A stretch of DNA of 64,000 nucleotides from a bacterium (lineage in GTDB: Bacteria > Bacteroidota > Ignavibacteria > Kapaibacteriales > UBA2268). Under the pieces are notes generated by a model. The model did no database searches, was not told the DNA's origin, and worked only from the letters and a program-made list of their open reading frames with translations. Shown piece by piece: positions 24,941 through 32,062 of this stretch (positions within the stretch are counted from its first letter, which is position 1; each line of letters starts with the position of its first letter). The stretch covers positions 1-64,000 of the forward strand of contig JANJTB010000033.1 in NCBI GenBank assembly GCA_024711295.1. The letters are read 5' to 3'. Position numbers and translations under genes: made by a program.

Positions 24941-25690
24941 ATGGCAAATAAATCAATAATATACGGCAAGACCATACTACTTGGTATAACCGGTTCGATA
25001 GCGGCTTTTAAGACTCCTCTTTTAGTGAGAGAACTCGTAAAGAAAGGTGCCAATATCCATGTTTTGCTAACACCATCTGCAACCCAATTTGTTACACCGC
25101 TGACACTTGCCAATGTCAGCCGGAATAAAGTGATTGTAGATATGTTTGACGAGGAATCACAGACATCGGGTGCTTGGCATATAGAATTAGCTCACAAGTG
25201 TGATGCAATGCTTATTGCACCTTGCTCTGCGACTACGCTTGGTAAAATAGCAAACTCGATTTGTGATACACCCCTTGTATCCGTTGCTATAGCATTACCA
25301 TCATCAATTCCATTAATTATTTCACCTGCAATGGATTCCACTATGTGGATGCATCCTGCAACACAAAGATCACTAGATTTGGTTAAATCAGACGGGGCAA
25401 TCGTTTTACCACCTGTTGATGGTGATTTATCAAGCGGATTTGTCGGACCAGGAAGATTTCCTGATATTCCGGATATAGTATCATTTCTTGAAAATAGTTT
25501 AATCAATTGGGGCGAAAAGAAAAGATATAATTCCTCCTTAGACTATTCAATGCAACATGATTCTATTAAATCAAATTTTGAAAGAGAACAAGAACTTTTG
25601 AATAATCCGATAGAGTCTGTTTCGGAATCTGTATCAAAAGATAAATTTAATGCAGAGCTTGAACTAGAGCAACTAAAAAAAAAACTCTAA
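24941..25690 (+). CDS. coaBC: Phosphopantothenoylcysteine decarboxylase part of a frameshifted CoaBC
   Basis: The first 249 codons of coaBC (Dfp). The CoaC flavoprotein domain spans about 1-185: G-I-T-G-S-I-A-A-F-K near 14-23, active-site His in A-W-H-I-E-L-A near 75, A-P-C-S-A-T-T-L-G-K near 88, P-A-M-D-S-T-M-W near 123 and G-P-G-R-F-P-D near 163. A linker of about 60 charged residues follows and runs into an A10 tract at 25675, where this frame stops at 25688-25690. The CoaB domain continues in the -1 frame without a usable start codon. The two parts form the two-step enzyme converting phosphopantothenate and cysteine to phosphopantetheine for coenzyme A. It may be a real frameshift, programmed slippage or a sequence error. 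Confidence 0.88.
   Translation: MANKSIIYGKTILLGITGSIAAFKTPLLVRELVKKGANIHVLLTPSATQFVTPLTLANVSRNKVIVDMFDEESQTSGAWHIELAHKCDAMLIAPCSATTLGKIANSICDTPLVSVAIALPSSIPLIISPAMDSTMWMHPATQRSLDLVKSDGAIVLPPVDGDLSSGFVGPGRFPDIPDIVSFLENSLINWGEKKRYNSSLDYSMQHDSIKSNFEREQELLNNPIESVSESVSKDKFNAELELEQLKKKL
25675..25684 (+). other. A10 homopolymer at the coaBC frame change
   Basis: Ten A residues in a row lie exactly where the CoaC frame must shift by -1 to enter the CoaB frame. Runs of this length are known sites of polymerase or ribosome slippage, and also of sequencing error. Confidence 0.85.
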
Positions 25691-26388
25691 CTGAACACTT
25701 TCTGAAAAATAAGAAAATCTTAATTACAGCAGGACCTACCAGAGAAAAAATAGATGATGTAAGATTCATTTCAAATTACTCAAGCGGTAAAATGGGTTAT
25801 GCTCTTGCTGAGATTGCATTCCTGCATGGTGCAGAAGTCATCTTGGTTAGTGGTCCGGTAACAATAAAATGTTCTGAAGGAATTAAAAAAATTGATGTGG
25901 AGTCTGCAGAAGAAATGTTCGAAGTTGCAACATCATATTTTGGTTATTGTGATATTGCAATTCTCTCGGCGGCAGTTGCAGACTATACTCCTGCAAAAAA
26001 AATCAAGGGTAAACTAAAGAAGGAACAAATCGGGGATAATTCAACTTTAGAATTATCCAAAACAAAAGACATTTTAAAAGAATTGGGATCCTTAAGGAAT
26101 GATTCGCAAATATTGGTAGGATTTGCCCTTGAATCTAACAACTTAATTGAATATGCGAAGGAAAAGCTTAAGAAAAAAAACTGTGATATTATTGTTGCTA
26201 ACTATGCAAATAAAGAAAATAGCGGCTTTGGTGGTGATTACAACACAATCAGTATAATTGATAAACACGATAAATTCACAGATTATCTACCTATGACAAA
26301 AATAGATTGTGCTGAAGCGATCATTAAATATATCGTTGAATACTCTACTAATGCCCGGGTTCGTAAATCAATCTCAGAAACGTGCTAA
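25675..26388 (+). CDS. coaBC: Phosphopantothenate-cysteine ligase part of a frameshifted CoaBC
   Basis: The CoaB domain in the frame -1 relative to coaC. Its N-terminus reads I-L-I-T-A-G-P-T-R-E-K, then F-I-S-N-Y-S-S-G-K-M-G, the nucleotide-binding motifs, and lies upstream of the first ATG (25792). A protein starting at that ATG would lack both motifs, so translation must enter from coaC by a frameshift. The open frame begins at 25663, after a stop at 25660. Further CoaB signatures are A-A-V-A-D-Y-T-P near 102-109, and V-G-F-A-L-E-S and N-Y-A-N toward the end. The stop lies 41 bases inside the 3' end of the convergent broken gene at 26348. Confidence 0.85.
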   Translation, partial: KKKTLTEHFLKNKKILITAGPTREKIDDVRFISNYSSGKMGYALAEIAFLHGAEVILVSGPVTIKCSEGIKKIDVESAEEMFEVATSYFGYCDIAILSAAVADYTPAKKIKGKLKKEQIGDNSTLELSKTKDILKELGSLRNDSQILVGFALESNNLIEYAKEKLKKKNCDIIVANYANKENSGFGGDYNTISIIDKHDKFTDYLPMTKIDCAEAIIKYIVEYSTNARVRKSISETC

Positions 26389-27208
26389 ATCTTTGATTTT
26401 CTCTGTCAATTGGAATGCCTGTAACTATTCCGATCATTAAATTATCAGATATTCCTACTCTCATTTGAGGTCGGATGACCATATCAAAGTCGTTACTTCT
26501 AAATTCTTTGTTAAGTTCTATACCAATAAAATTACGAGTCCCGGTAATCATATAATGAAAATTTGTATTTATCTGCCAATTTATATGAATACTTGAACTA
26601 TTAAAATTTTGAAGAATTTGAGGTCCGGTATATATCAAAGTATGGAAATTATGACCCCACCTTTTTGCTGCTACAAAAAAAGGATTGAATACATTTCCTA
26701 TAAGTATTTATTCCCGTGCATAATTGGCAAAATCATTAAGCTCAAATTCATGGACCTATCCTAAAGCCAATGATGTTTTATATTCCTGAGAAACTAAAAA
26801 AGTAAACTGAGCAGCAATCTTTAATCTGTCAATCTTACTTTGCGGAGTATCGGAACCATTATCAAATGGGTAATATATTGAAAATGGCAACTCGACCTCT
26901 ATTCCTAACCTGTCAATAACTGCAAATTCGTATTCAACTAGAAATGTATAATAATCATAGTTATTATTATCTGTTATCCCAAGTCCGACATTCCACTCTT
27001 TTTCACCTTTTCTTGCTCCAAGATCTCGAATAAGATCTATAAAAAGTGGTTCTGCATGAAGAACTTTATCAGGCTCTACTAAATCCTGAACTTCAAAAAT
27101 AAATGCGCTATCGAGTTTTTTGTTGAATGCGTCTTTTTTTGTATCAGCAAATATACATTCAAAACTAAGAAATAACAAAGCAATCCCGAAAAACAAATAA
27201 CTCATCAT
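26348..27208 (-). pseudogene. Broken outer-membrane-type gene with two in-frame stops
   Basis: One reading frame of 287 codons is interrupted by TAG at 26756-26758 and TAA 17 codons further on, with no frameshift. The coding pattern continues on both sides. The 5' part (151 codons) has a signal peptide ending near I-F-A-D and the segment H-A-E-P-L-F-I-D-L-I-R-D-L-G-A near 51-65, followed by K-G-E-K-E-W-N. That block looks like a conserved Bacteroidota family of exported proteins with a barrel-like C-terminus, whose function I do not know. The 3' part ends in alternating strands typical of a barrel. Both stops are one substitution from sense codons. It is probably a young pseudogene. Its end overlaps coaB by 41 bases. 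Confidence 0.7.
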
Positions 27209-27274
27209 TTAGTTAAAATGTTGTTTCACATATCATCAAAAAGTTAATGTCGAATAACCAGTATTTTTTATTAT

Positions 27275-27307
27275 AAAAAAAGCCCTCATTTTTTAGTTGA
27301 GAGCTTT
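27275..27307 (-). terminator. Terminator of the 27336 gene
   Basis: On the reverse strand, AAAGCTCTCA pairs with TGAGGGCTTT (27279-27307, one mismatch), followed by a U run from the A residues at 27275-27281. Confidence 0.75.
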
Positions 27308-27335
27308 AGATTATCTAATTAAAATAAATATTTAG

Positions 27336-27848
27336 TTACCAGGCATACCCGACATTTACACCTAAATAAAATGGTCTCCAATCTAAGCCTTTTTCGCTGA
27401 GAACATTATAATTGATACCAAAAACCGGCTCTAAAACAAAATCATCCAAAATCCATTTATATGATGCTTCTCCACCAATAGATAGTGCCATACGATTTGA
27501 ATATGAATCATTTTCGTAACCAAGGAAAAGAACAGATGCTTGAGGACCAAACCCAAATCCTTTGATTGCCTTTTCATCTTCCTGGAAAATATACCATTTA
27601 TATGTTCCACTAAGACCAAATCCTGTCCACCCTTGATAACCCAAATACTGTGCACCCAAAACAACTGAGTTGTCTCTTGAAACCTGCATTTCGTAATTAA
27701 CATTAAAAATGCCGAATGCAAATGCCAAAGGATTAGCAGTTATGGCTTCATTGTAATTTTTGATTATTCGTTGAGAATATGAATTTTCGGTTGCAGCAAT
27801 AAACAACATTGATAACAATGCAACCATCAGTAAACTTTTAATTTTCAT
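27336..27848 (-). CDS. Small outer-membrane beta-barrel protein
   Basis: A 170-residue exported protein. The signal peptide (1-25) ends near N-S-Y-S-Q. The rest is made of alternating hydrophobic and polar strands with frequent Gly and aromatic residues (for example G-A-Q-Y-L-G-Y-Q-G-W-T-G-F-G-L-S-G-T-Y). The C-terminal strand ends in Y-A-W, an aromatic end suited to BAM-mediated insertion. It resembles the porin-like 'outer membrane protein beta-barrel' group of eight-stranded proteins. No ligand or partner is visible. It has its own terminator and lies between a broken exported gene and the tRNA-prs unit. Confidence 0.82.
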   Translation of the reverse strand: MKIKSLLMVALLSMLFIAATENSYSQRIIKNYNEAITANPLAFAFGIFNVNYEMQVSRDNSVVLGAQYLGYQGWTGFGLSGTYKWYIFQEDEKAIKGFGFGPQASVLFLGYENDSYSNRMALSIGGEASYKWILDDFVLEPVFGINYNVLSEKGLDWRPFYLGVNVGYAW

Positions 27849-27979
27849 GAAATCTCCATAAAAAAATGATAATAATTACAAAAAATAAAATACTAATATA
27901 AGGTTATTTTTTATCATAATAAAATGAAATAAGAAAGTAAGTTAAAATTTTAATTCAGAAAATAATTTTCAGTTTTTAT

Positions 27980-28010
27980 TTTGACAAATGAAAAATAAAT
28001 CGTATTTTTG
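27980..28010 (+). promoter_or_regulatory. Promoter of the tRNA-Gln/prs/rplY unit
   Basis: TTTG at 27980-27983, a 19-base spacer and TATTTTTG at 28003-28010 match the Bacteroidota TTTG-N19-TAnnTTTG consensus almost perfectly. The tRNA begins 30 bases downstream. This is the clearest promoter in the window. Confidence 0.75.
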
Positions 28011-28039
28011 TAATCCTAAAATTTGTTAGGAAAAATAAC

Positions 28040-28111
28040 TGGGACGTCGCCAAGTGGTAAGGCAGCGGGTTTTGGGTCCGCCATTCGTAGGTTCGAATCC
28101 TACCGTCCCAG
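28040..28111 (+). tRNA. tRNA-Gln (anticodon TTG)
   Basis: A complete 72-base cloverleaf. The acceptor stem TGGGACG pairs with CGTCCCA and the discriminator is G. The D arm is GCC-AAGTGGTAA-GGC, and the anticodon stem GCGGG/TCCGC holds the loop TTTTGGG with anticodon TTG. The T arm is GTAGG-TTCGAAT-CCTAC. A full CCA is not encoded (GCA follows the acceptor stem), so CCA must be added. U1-A72 is typical of tRNA-Gln. The prs start codon lies only 11 bases after the tRNA, so the two are almost certainly one transcript. Confidence 0.97.
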
Positions 28112-28122
28112 CAAACTGTATA

Positions 28123-29082
28123 ATGCTGAATCATCAAACTCCAATGCACGATTTTAAAGTAGCTTCAGGCAGAGCCAACATACAGTTGGCACAAAAGGTT
28201 GCAGGTCACCTAGGCATAGAGCTAACCGGCACTAATATAAGAAATTTTAGTGACGGAGAAATATGGGCTAAGTTTGAGGATAATGTAAGAGGTGTTGATT
28301 TGTTTTTGATACAGTCAACATTTGCTCCAACAGACAATCTGATGGAACTACTCATACTTATAGATGCAGCAAAGAGAGCTTCGGCTAAAAGAGTAACGGC
28401 AGTAATTCCATACTATGGTTATGCAAGGCAGGACAGAAAAGACCAACCTCGCGTATCAGTGACTGCCAAGTTGATAGCTAATCTTATTACTAGAGCAGGT
28501 GCAGACAGAGTAATTACTGTAGATTTGCATTCTTCTCAGATTCAGGGGTTCTTTGATATTCCGTTAGACCATCTTTACGCTTCACCGGTCTTACTAAGAA
28601 GCATAAAGAAACTTGGGCTTGATAATCTTACCATAGCATCACCAGATGTAGGCGGACTCAAGACTGCACGTTCTTATGCAAAAAGATTAGATGCAGATTT
28701 AGTTCTTGTTGATAAAAGGCGCCCAAGTCATAATGTTGCTGAAATAATGAACATTATTGGTGAAGTAAACGGGAAAAATGTTCTTATTGTTGACGACATG
28801 ATAGACACTGCAACTACTTTCGTTAAATGTGCAGAGGCACTTAAAGAAAGAGGCGCTAAGTCAATTATCGGTGTTACTGTCCATCCTGTGCTTTCAGGTA
28901 CAGCTCTGGAAAAAATCGAAAATTGTGATGCTGTCGAAAAACTTTATGCCACGGATACAATTCCTATCAAAAGGATTTCCGATAAAATTGAAGTTGTCAG
29001 TGTTGGAGAATTGCTTGCAGAAGCAATTATACGTACACACGATAATCGTTCGATAAGTTCTTTGTTTGAAATAGAAAGATAA
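28123..29082 (+). CDS. prs: Ribose-phosphate pyrophosphokinase
   Basis: A 319-residue PRPP synthase that makes phosphoribosyl pyrophosphate from ribose 5-phosphate and ATP for nucleotide, His and Trp synthesis. Motifs: N-F-S-D-G-E-I near 39-45, the ATP flexible loop Y-Y-G-Y-A-R-Q-D-R-K near 97-106, V-D-L-H-S-S-Q near 131-137 (metal His) and the PRPP loop V-D-D-M-I-D-T-A-T-T near 223-232. The frame runs upstream into the tRNA, which is an artefact. ATG at 28123 or 28144 is the true start; neither has a Shine-Dalgarno sequence, and processing of the tRNA would leave a leader of about a dozen bases. rplY follows after 33 bases. Confidence 0.96.
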   Translation: MLNHQTPMHDFKVASGRANIQLAQKVAGHLGIELTGTNIRNFSDGEIWAKFEDNVRGVDLFLIQSTFAPTDNLMELLILIDAAKRASAKRVTAVIPYYGYARQDRKDQPRVSVTAKLIANLITRAGADRVITVDLHSSQIQGFFDIPLDHLYASPVLLRSIKKLGLDNLTIASPDVGGLKTARSYAKRLDADLVLVDKRRPSHNVAEIMNIIGEVNGKNVLIVDDMIDTATTFVKCAEALKERGAKSIIGVTVHPVLSGTALEKIENCDAVEKLYATDTIPIKRISDKIEVVSVGELLAEAIIRTHDNRSISSLFEIER

Positions 29083-29115
29083 TACAAATTTAATTTGTTT
29101 TGAGGATAAAAAGCT

Positions 29116-29691
29116 ATGAAAGAAATAGCACTTACAGCTGAAAAACGTGAATCCGGCAAGAAAGCATCAAAATCAGTGCGTAATACCGGATATGTACCAG
29201 GTATTTACTATGCTAATGGTGATACCAATATTAATATCAAAGTGAAACCTCTTGCTTTAAGACCAATTGTTTACACTTCATTAACAAGACTTGTAAACCT
29301 TGAAGTAGCTGGTGAAACTCCAAAACTTTGTTTCTTGAAAGATGTTAGGTTTGACCCTGTTACTGACCAAATCGTACATTTCGATTTGCAGGGAATTAAA
29401 CAAGATCAGAAGATAACAGTTGAAGTACCCATCAAATTGTCAGGTCAGCCAATTGGCGTTAGACAAGGCGGTAAATTGATGCAAACACTACATAAAATCA
29501 AAATTAAATGTTTGCCAAAAGATATGGTTGAATCAATTGAATCTAATATAGCAGGGCTAGAAATGGGTAGCGTATTATATCTCAAAGATTTAAATACAGA
29601 AAACCTTGAAATTGATTTGCCGGGCGAAGCAGTTATTGCTAGAGTTTCAAAACCACGTGGTGGTACTGCTCAAGAAACAGGCAAAAGATAA
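29116..29691 (+). CDS. rplY: Ribosomal protein L25 (TL5/CTC form)
   Basis: A 191-residue two-domain L25 that binds 5S rRNA. The N-terminal domain (about 1-95) starts with L-T-A-E-K-R-E-S-G-K-K-A-S-K and contains V-P-G-I-Y-Y near 28-33. The C-terminal TL5 domain (about 100-185) has the segments V-E-V-P-I-K-L-S-G and G-V-R-Q-G-G-K-L near 115-125. The last ten residues are basic and flexible. The prs-rplY order is widely conserved (often followed by pth). A weak purine-rich GAGG lies ten or more bases before the ATG. A terminator closes the unit at 29714. Confidence 0.96.
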   Translation: MKEIALTAEKRESGKKASKSVRNTGYVPGIYYANGDTNINIKVKPLALRPIVYTSLTRLVNLEVAGETPKLCFLKDVRFDPVTDQIVHFDLQGIKQDQKITVEVPIKLSGQPIGVRQGGKLMQTLHKIKIKCLPKDMVESIESNIAGLEMGSVLYLKDLNTENLEIDLPGEAVIARVSKPRGGTAQETGKR

Positions 29692-29713
29692 TTACTGAAT
29701 TATCACAAAAATT

Positions 29714-29749
29714 AAAAACCTTCATTTAATAAAAAAATGAAGGTTTTTT
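29714..29749 (+). terminator. Terminator of prs-rplY
   Basis: AACCTTCATT (29717-29726) pairs with AATGAAGGTT (29736-29745), with an A run before and T residues to 29749. It can also serve the convergent greA gene. Confidence 0.9.
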
Positions 29750-29768
29750 AGTATAATTTAAATATGAA

Positions 29769-30242
29769 CTATTTATAAATTTCCAAAATTTCTAATACAG
29801 TTGTACCTGCAGGGACTTTGATTTCTGCTATCTCCCCAACAGACTTGCCCATCAAAGATTTGCCCATTGGCGATAGAACCGAAATTTTATTTTTTTCAAA
29901 ATCGGCTTCGTCTGCACTAACTAATTGATATTCCATAATTTTGTTTGTATTTTGATTCTTAACCTTTACCTTTGATAAGATATAAACTTTATCATCAGGG
30001 AATTCATCTGCGGAAATCACCTGAGAATTTGCCAACAAGGAAGATAACTTGCTGATTTTTAACTCAAGTAATCCTTGTTCATCTTTGGCAGCATCATAAT
30101 CGGCATTCTCTGATAAGTCACCATGAGAGCGTGCTTCAGCAATTTTCTTTGCAATTTCCATTCTACCCTTAGTTCTAAGAGTATGTAATTCCTCTTCGAT
30201 TTCTTTCATTCTTTCTTTTGTCATATAAGCAGTCTGTGACAT
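29769..30242 (-). CDS. greA: Transcription elongation factor GreA
   Basis: A 157-residue factor that reaches into the RNA polymerase secondary channel and stimulates cleavage of backtracked transcripts. The N-terminal coiled coil (about 1-75) carries the acidic tip S-E-N-A-D-Y-D-A-A-K near 44-53, with the Asp-Glu pair needed for cleavage. The C-terminal FKBP-like domain (about 80-157) has S-P-M-G-K-S-L-M-G-K near 125. The length is normal. It is read alone; the terminator at 30277-30316 separates it from ribBA. Confidence 0.97.
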   Translation of the reverse strand: MSQTAYMTKERMKEIEEELHTLRTKGRMEIAKKIAEARSHGDLSENADYDAAKDEQGLLELKISKLSSLLANSQVISADEFPDDKVYILSKVKVKNQNTNKIMEYQLVSADEADFEKNKISVLSPMGKSLMGKSVGEIAEIKVPAGTTVLEILEIYK

Positions 30243-30276
30243 ACTTTACTCCATTATAAGATATATTTATATATAT

Positions 30277-30316
30277 AAAAAAAACGTAAAGCCGGTAAAA
30301 GAATTATCGGCTTTAC
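30277..30316 (-). terminator. Terminator of the ribBA unit
   Basis: GTAAAGCCG (30286-30294) pairs with CGGCTTTAC (30308-30316). On the reverse strand the stem is followed by the U run given by the A residues at 30277-30284. A T run on the right could make it bidirectional. Confidence 0.85.
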
Positions 30317-30362
30317 TTTTTTGTTTTTCAACTATTTAGTAAACGACACTACTGCAAAATTA

Positions 30363-31571
30363 TTACAAATTGTGCAGGAAATGTCCCATTTTTGTTTTCT
30401 TGGTCTTTAAATAAAACTCATTATGTTCGTTTGGTTGTATTTCCATAGGTACCAATTCAACAACATTTAATCCATAGCTTTCGAGTCCAACACGTTTCTT
30501 AGGATTATTTGTTATCAATCTCATATTCCTAACGCCCATAGTATGCAAAATTTGTGCACCGATACCATAATCACGGGGGTCAGATGCGAATCCCAAGTGC
30601 TGGTTAGCTTCTACTGTATCTAGGCCCTGTTCCTGTAATGAATAGGCTTTTATTTTATTGACTAAGCCTATACCTCTTCCCTCTTGCCTCATATATAGCA
30701 GGATTCCACTTTTGTTTTTTGCAATCATTCTCAGCGATTCATGAAGCTGATCTCCACAATCACATCTTAAAGATCCAAAGACATCGCCTGTCAGGCACTC
30801 TGAGTGAACTCTAACTAAAGTAGGATCATTCTGATTTATTTCACCTAAATATACCGCAACATGTTCTAATCCATCAACTTTATTTGCAAAAACCCTTATA
30901 TTGAAATCACCGAATTCGGTTGGCAGTTTTGCTTCTGCGACAACTTCAACCAGAATCTCACTACGTAGTCTGTATGCTATTAAATCTTTGATTGTTACGA
31001 TTTTTAAGTTCCATTCTTTAGCAAATTCAATTAATTGAGGCATACGCGCCATTGTGCCGTCTTCATTGATAATTTCGCATAAAACACCTGATGGCATCAA
31101 CCCTGCTAATCTCATTAAATCTACTGTACCTTCTGTGTGGCCTGCACGTCTAAGAACACCTTCCTTGTGAGCAATCAATGGAAACACATGCCCCGGTCTT
31201 AGTAAATCTGCAGGTTTTGTATCTTTTCTTGCCAAAGCTCTTACAGTAGCTGCTCTATCGAAAGCTGATATACCTGTAGTAGTACCAAAAGCGTAATCCA
31301 CGGATACAGTGAACTTTGTTTCGTGAAGCGATGAATTGAGTTTAACCATTGGTTCAAGTTCCAATTCTTTTGCCCTTTCTTCGGTTATCGAAACGCAAAC
31401 CAATCCTTTTGCTTTTGATGCCATGAAATTGATTGTTTCAGGAGTACATAATTCAGAAGAAGCTACAAGATCTCCTTCGTTTTCTCTGTCTTCATCATCC
31501 ATGACAATAATTAATTTGCCTGAAGCTAAGTCTTCAATAGCTTCTTCTATAGTATTTAATTTAAATTTCAT
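30363..31571 (-). CDS. ribBA: Bifunctional DHBP synthase / GTP cyclohydrolase II
   Basis: A 402-residue fusion that supplies both starting compounds of riboflavin synthesis. The RibB part (about 1-200) has D-D-E-D-R-E-N-E-G-D near 25-34 and G-H-V-F-P-L near 147; the sequence R-A-G-H-T-E near 162 completes the active site. The RibA part (about 205-402) has the zinc-binding set in C-L-T-G-D-V-F-G-S-L-R-C-D-C-G near 258-272 and R-Q-E-G-R-G-I-G-L near 295. Products feed RibH (21384). It lies 72 bases downstream of yajC, probably within the same reverse-strand cluster. No FMN riboswitch is seen in the short leader. Confidence 0.98.
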   Translation of the reverse strand: MKFKLNTIEEAIEDLASGKLIIVMDDEDRENEGDLVASSELCTPETINFMASKAKGLVCVSITEERAKELELEPMVKLNSSLHETKFTVSVDYAFGTTTGISAFDRAATVRALARKDTKPADLLRPGHVFPLIAHKEGVLRRAGHTEGTVDLMRLAGLMPSGVLCEIINEDGTMARMPQLIEFAKEWNLKIVTIKDLIAYRLRSEILVEVVAEAKLPTEFGDFNIRVFANKVDGLEHVAVYLGEINQNDPTLVRVHSECLTGDVFGSLRCDCGDQLHESLRMIAKNKSGILLYMRQEGRGIGLVNKIKAYSLQEQGLDTVEANQHLGFASDPRDYGIGAQILHTMGVRNMRLITNNPKKRVGLESYGLNVVELVPMEIQPNEHNEFYLKTKKTKMGHFLHNL

Positions 31572-31643
31572 TTTTAATCAAATAAATAAGGCTTTTTTAA
31601 AACAAATACAGAATACTCTATAAATGATAAAAAAGCCGATTAA

Positions 31644-31955
31644 CTAATTTTTGCTTGCAATTGAAGCTTTTTCAAATTTTATTTTTACATTATCTGCGAC
31701 TTGAACAGTATATGTTTTGTCATCATGATCAGTTACAGTACCGTGCATACCCGAAGTTGTAATTACTTTGTCACCTTTACGAATTGAGTCAAGCATTGCT
31801 TGATGCTCTTTTTGTCTTTTTTGTTGTGGTCTTATCATCATAAAATACATGATTAATATAACAAGACCAAACATTATAAACATACTCAGCATAGATCCAC
31901 CACCACCTTCTCCGGCAGGAGGTGTCATAAGTATGATTTGATTTATTAAATCCAT
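31644..31955 (-). CDS. yajC: Preprotein translocase subunit YajC
   Basis: A 103-residue single-pass membrane protein. A Gly-rich N-terminus (A-G-E-G-G-G-G-S near 15-22) is followed by a membrane helix at about 24-43. The conserved M-I-R-P-Q-Q-K-R-Q-K-E-H near 40-51 comes next, then a small domain with G-D-K-V-I-T-T-S-G-M-H-G near 60-71. It associates with SecDF and YidC at the Sec channel. Its place after tgt is the classic tgt-yajC order; secD, usually next, is replaced here by ribBA. Confidence 0.96.
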   Translation of the reverse strand: MDLINQIILMTPPAGEGGGGSMLSMFIMFGLVILIMYFMMIRPQQKRQKEHQAMLDSIRKGDKVITTSGMHGTVTDHDDKTYTVQVADNVKIKFEKASIASKN

Positions 31956-32062
31956 CGGTTTTCCTTAAATCTTTTCATTAAAATAAAATACAAAAATACT
32001 ATATTAATTTCAATTAACAATAAAAAGGACGTAAATTAATACTTCAACTTTAAATCGTTGAT

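Noticed and set aside
25792-26388. CoaB as an independent gene starting at the ATG at 25792
   Set aside because: This start would remove the nucleotide-binding A-G-P-T-R-E and S-S-G-K-M-G motifs, which are intact upstream in the same frame.
28054-28122. An upstream extension of prs that reads through the tRNA
   Set aside because: The tRNA-Gln cloverleaf at 28040-28111 is complete, and the PRPP synthase similarity begins only after it.
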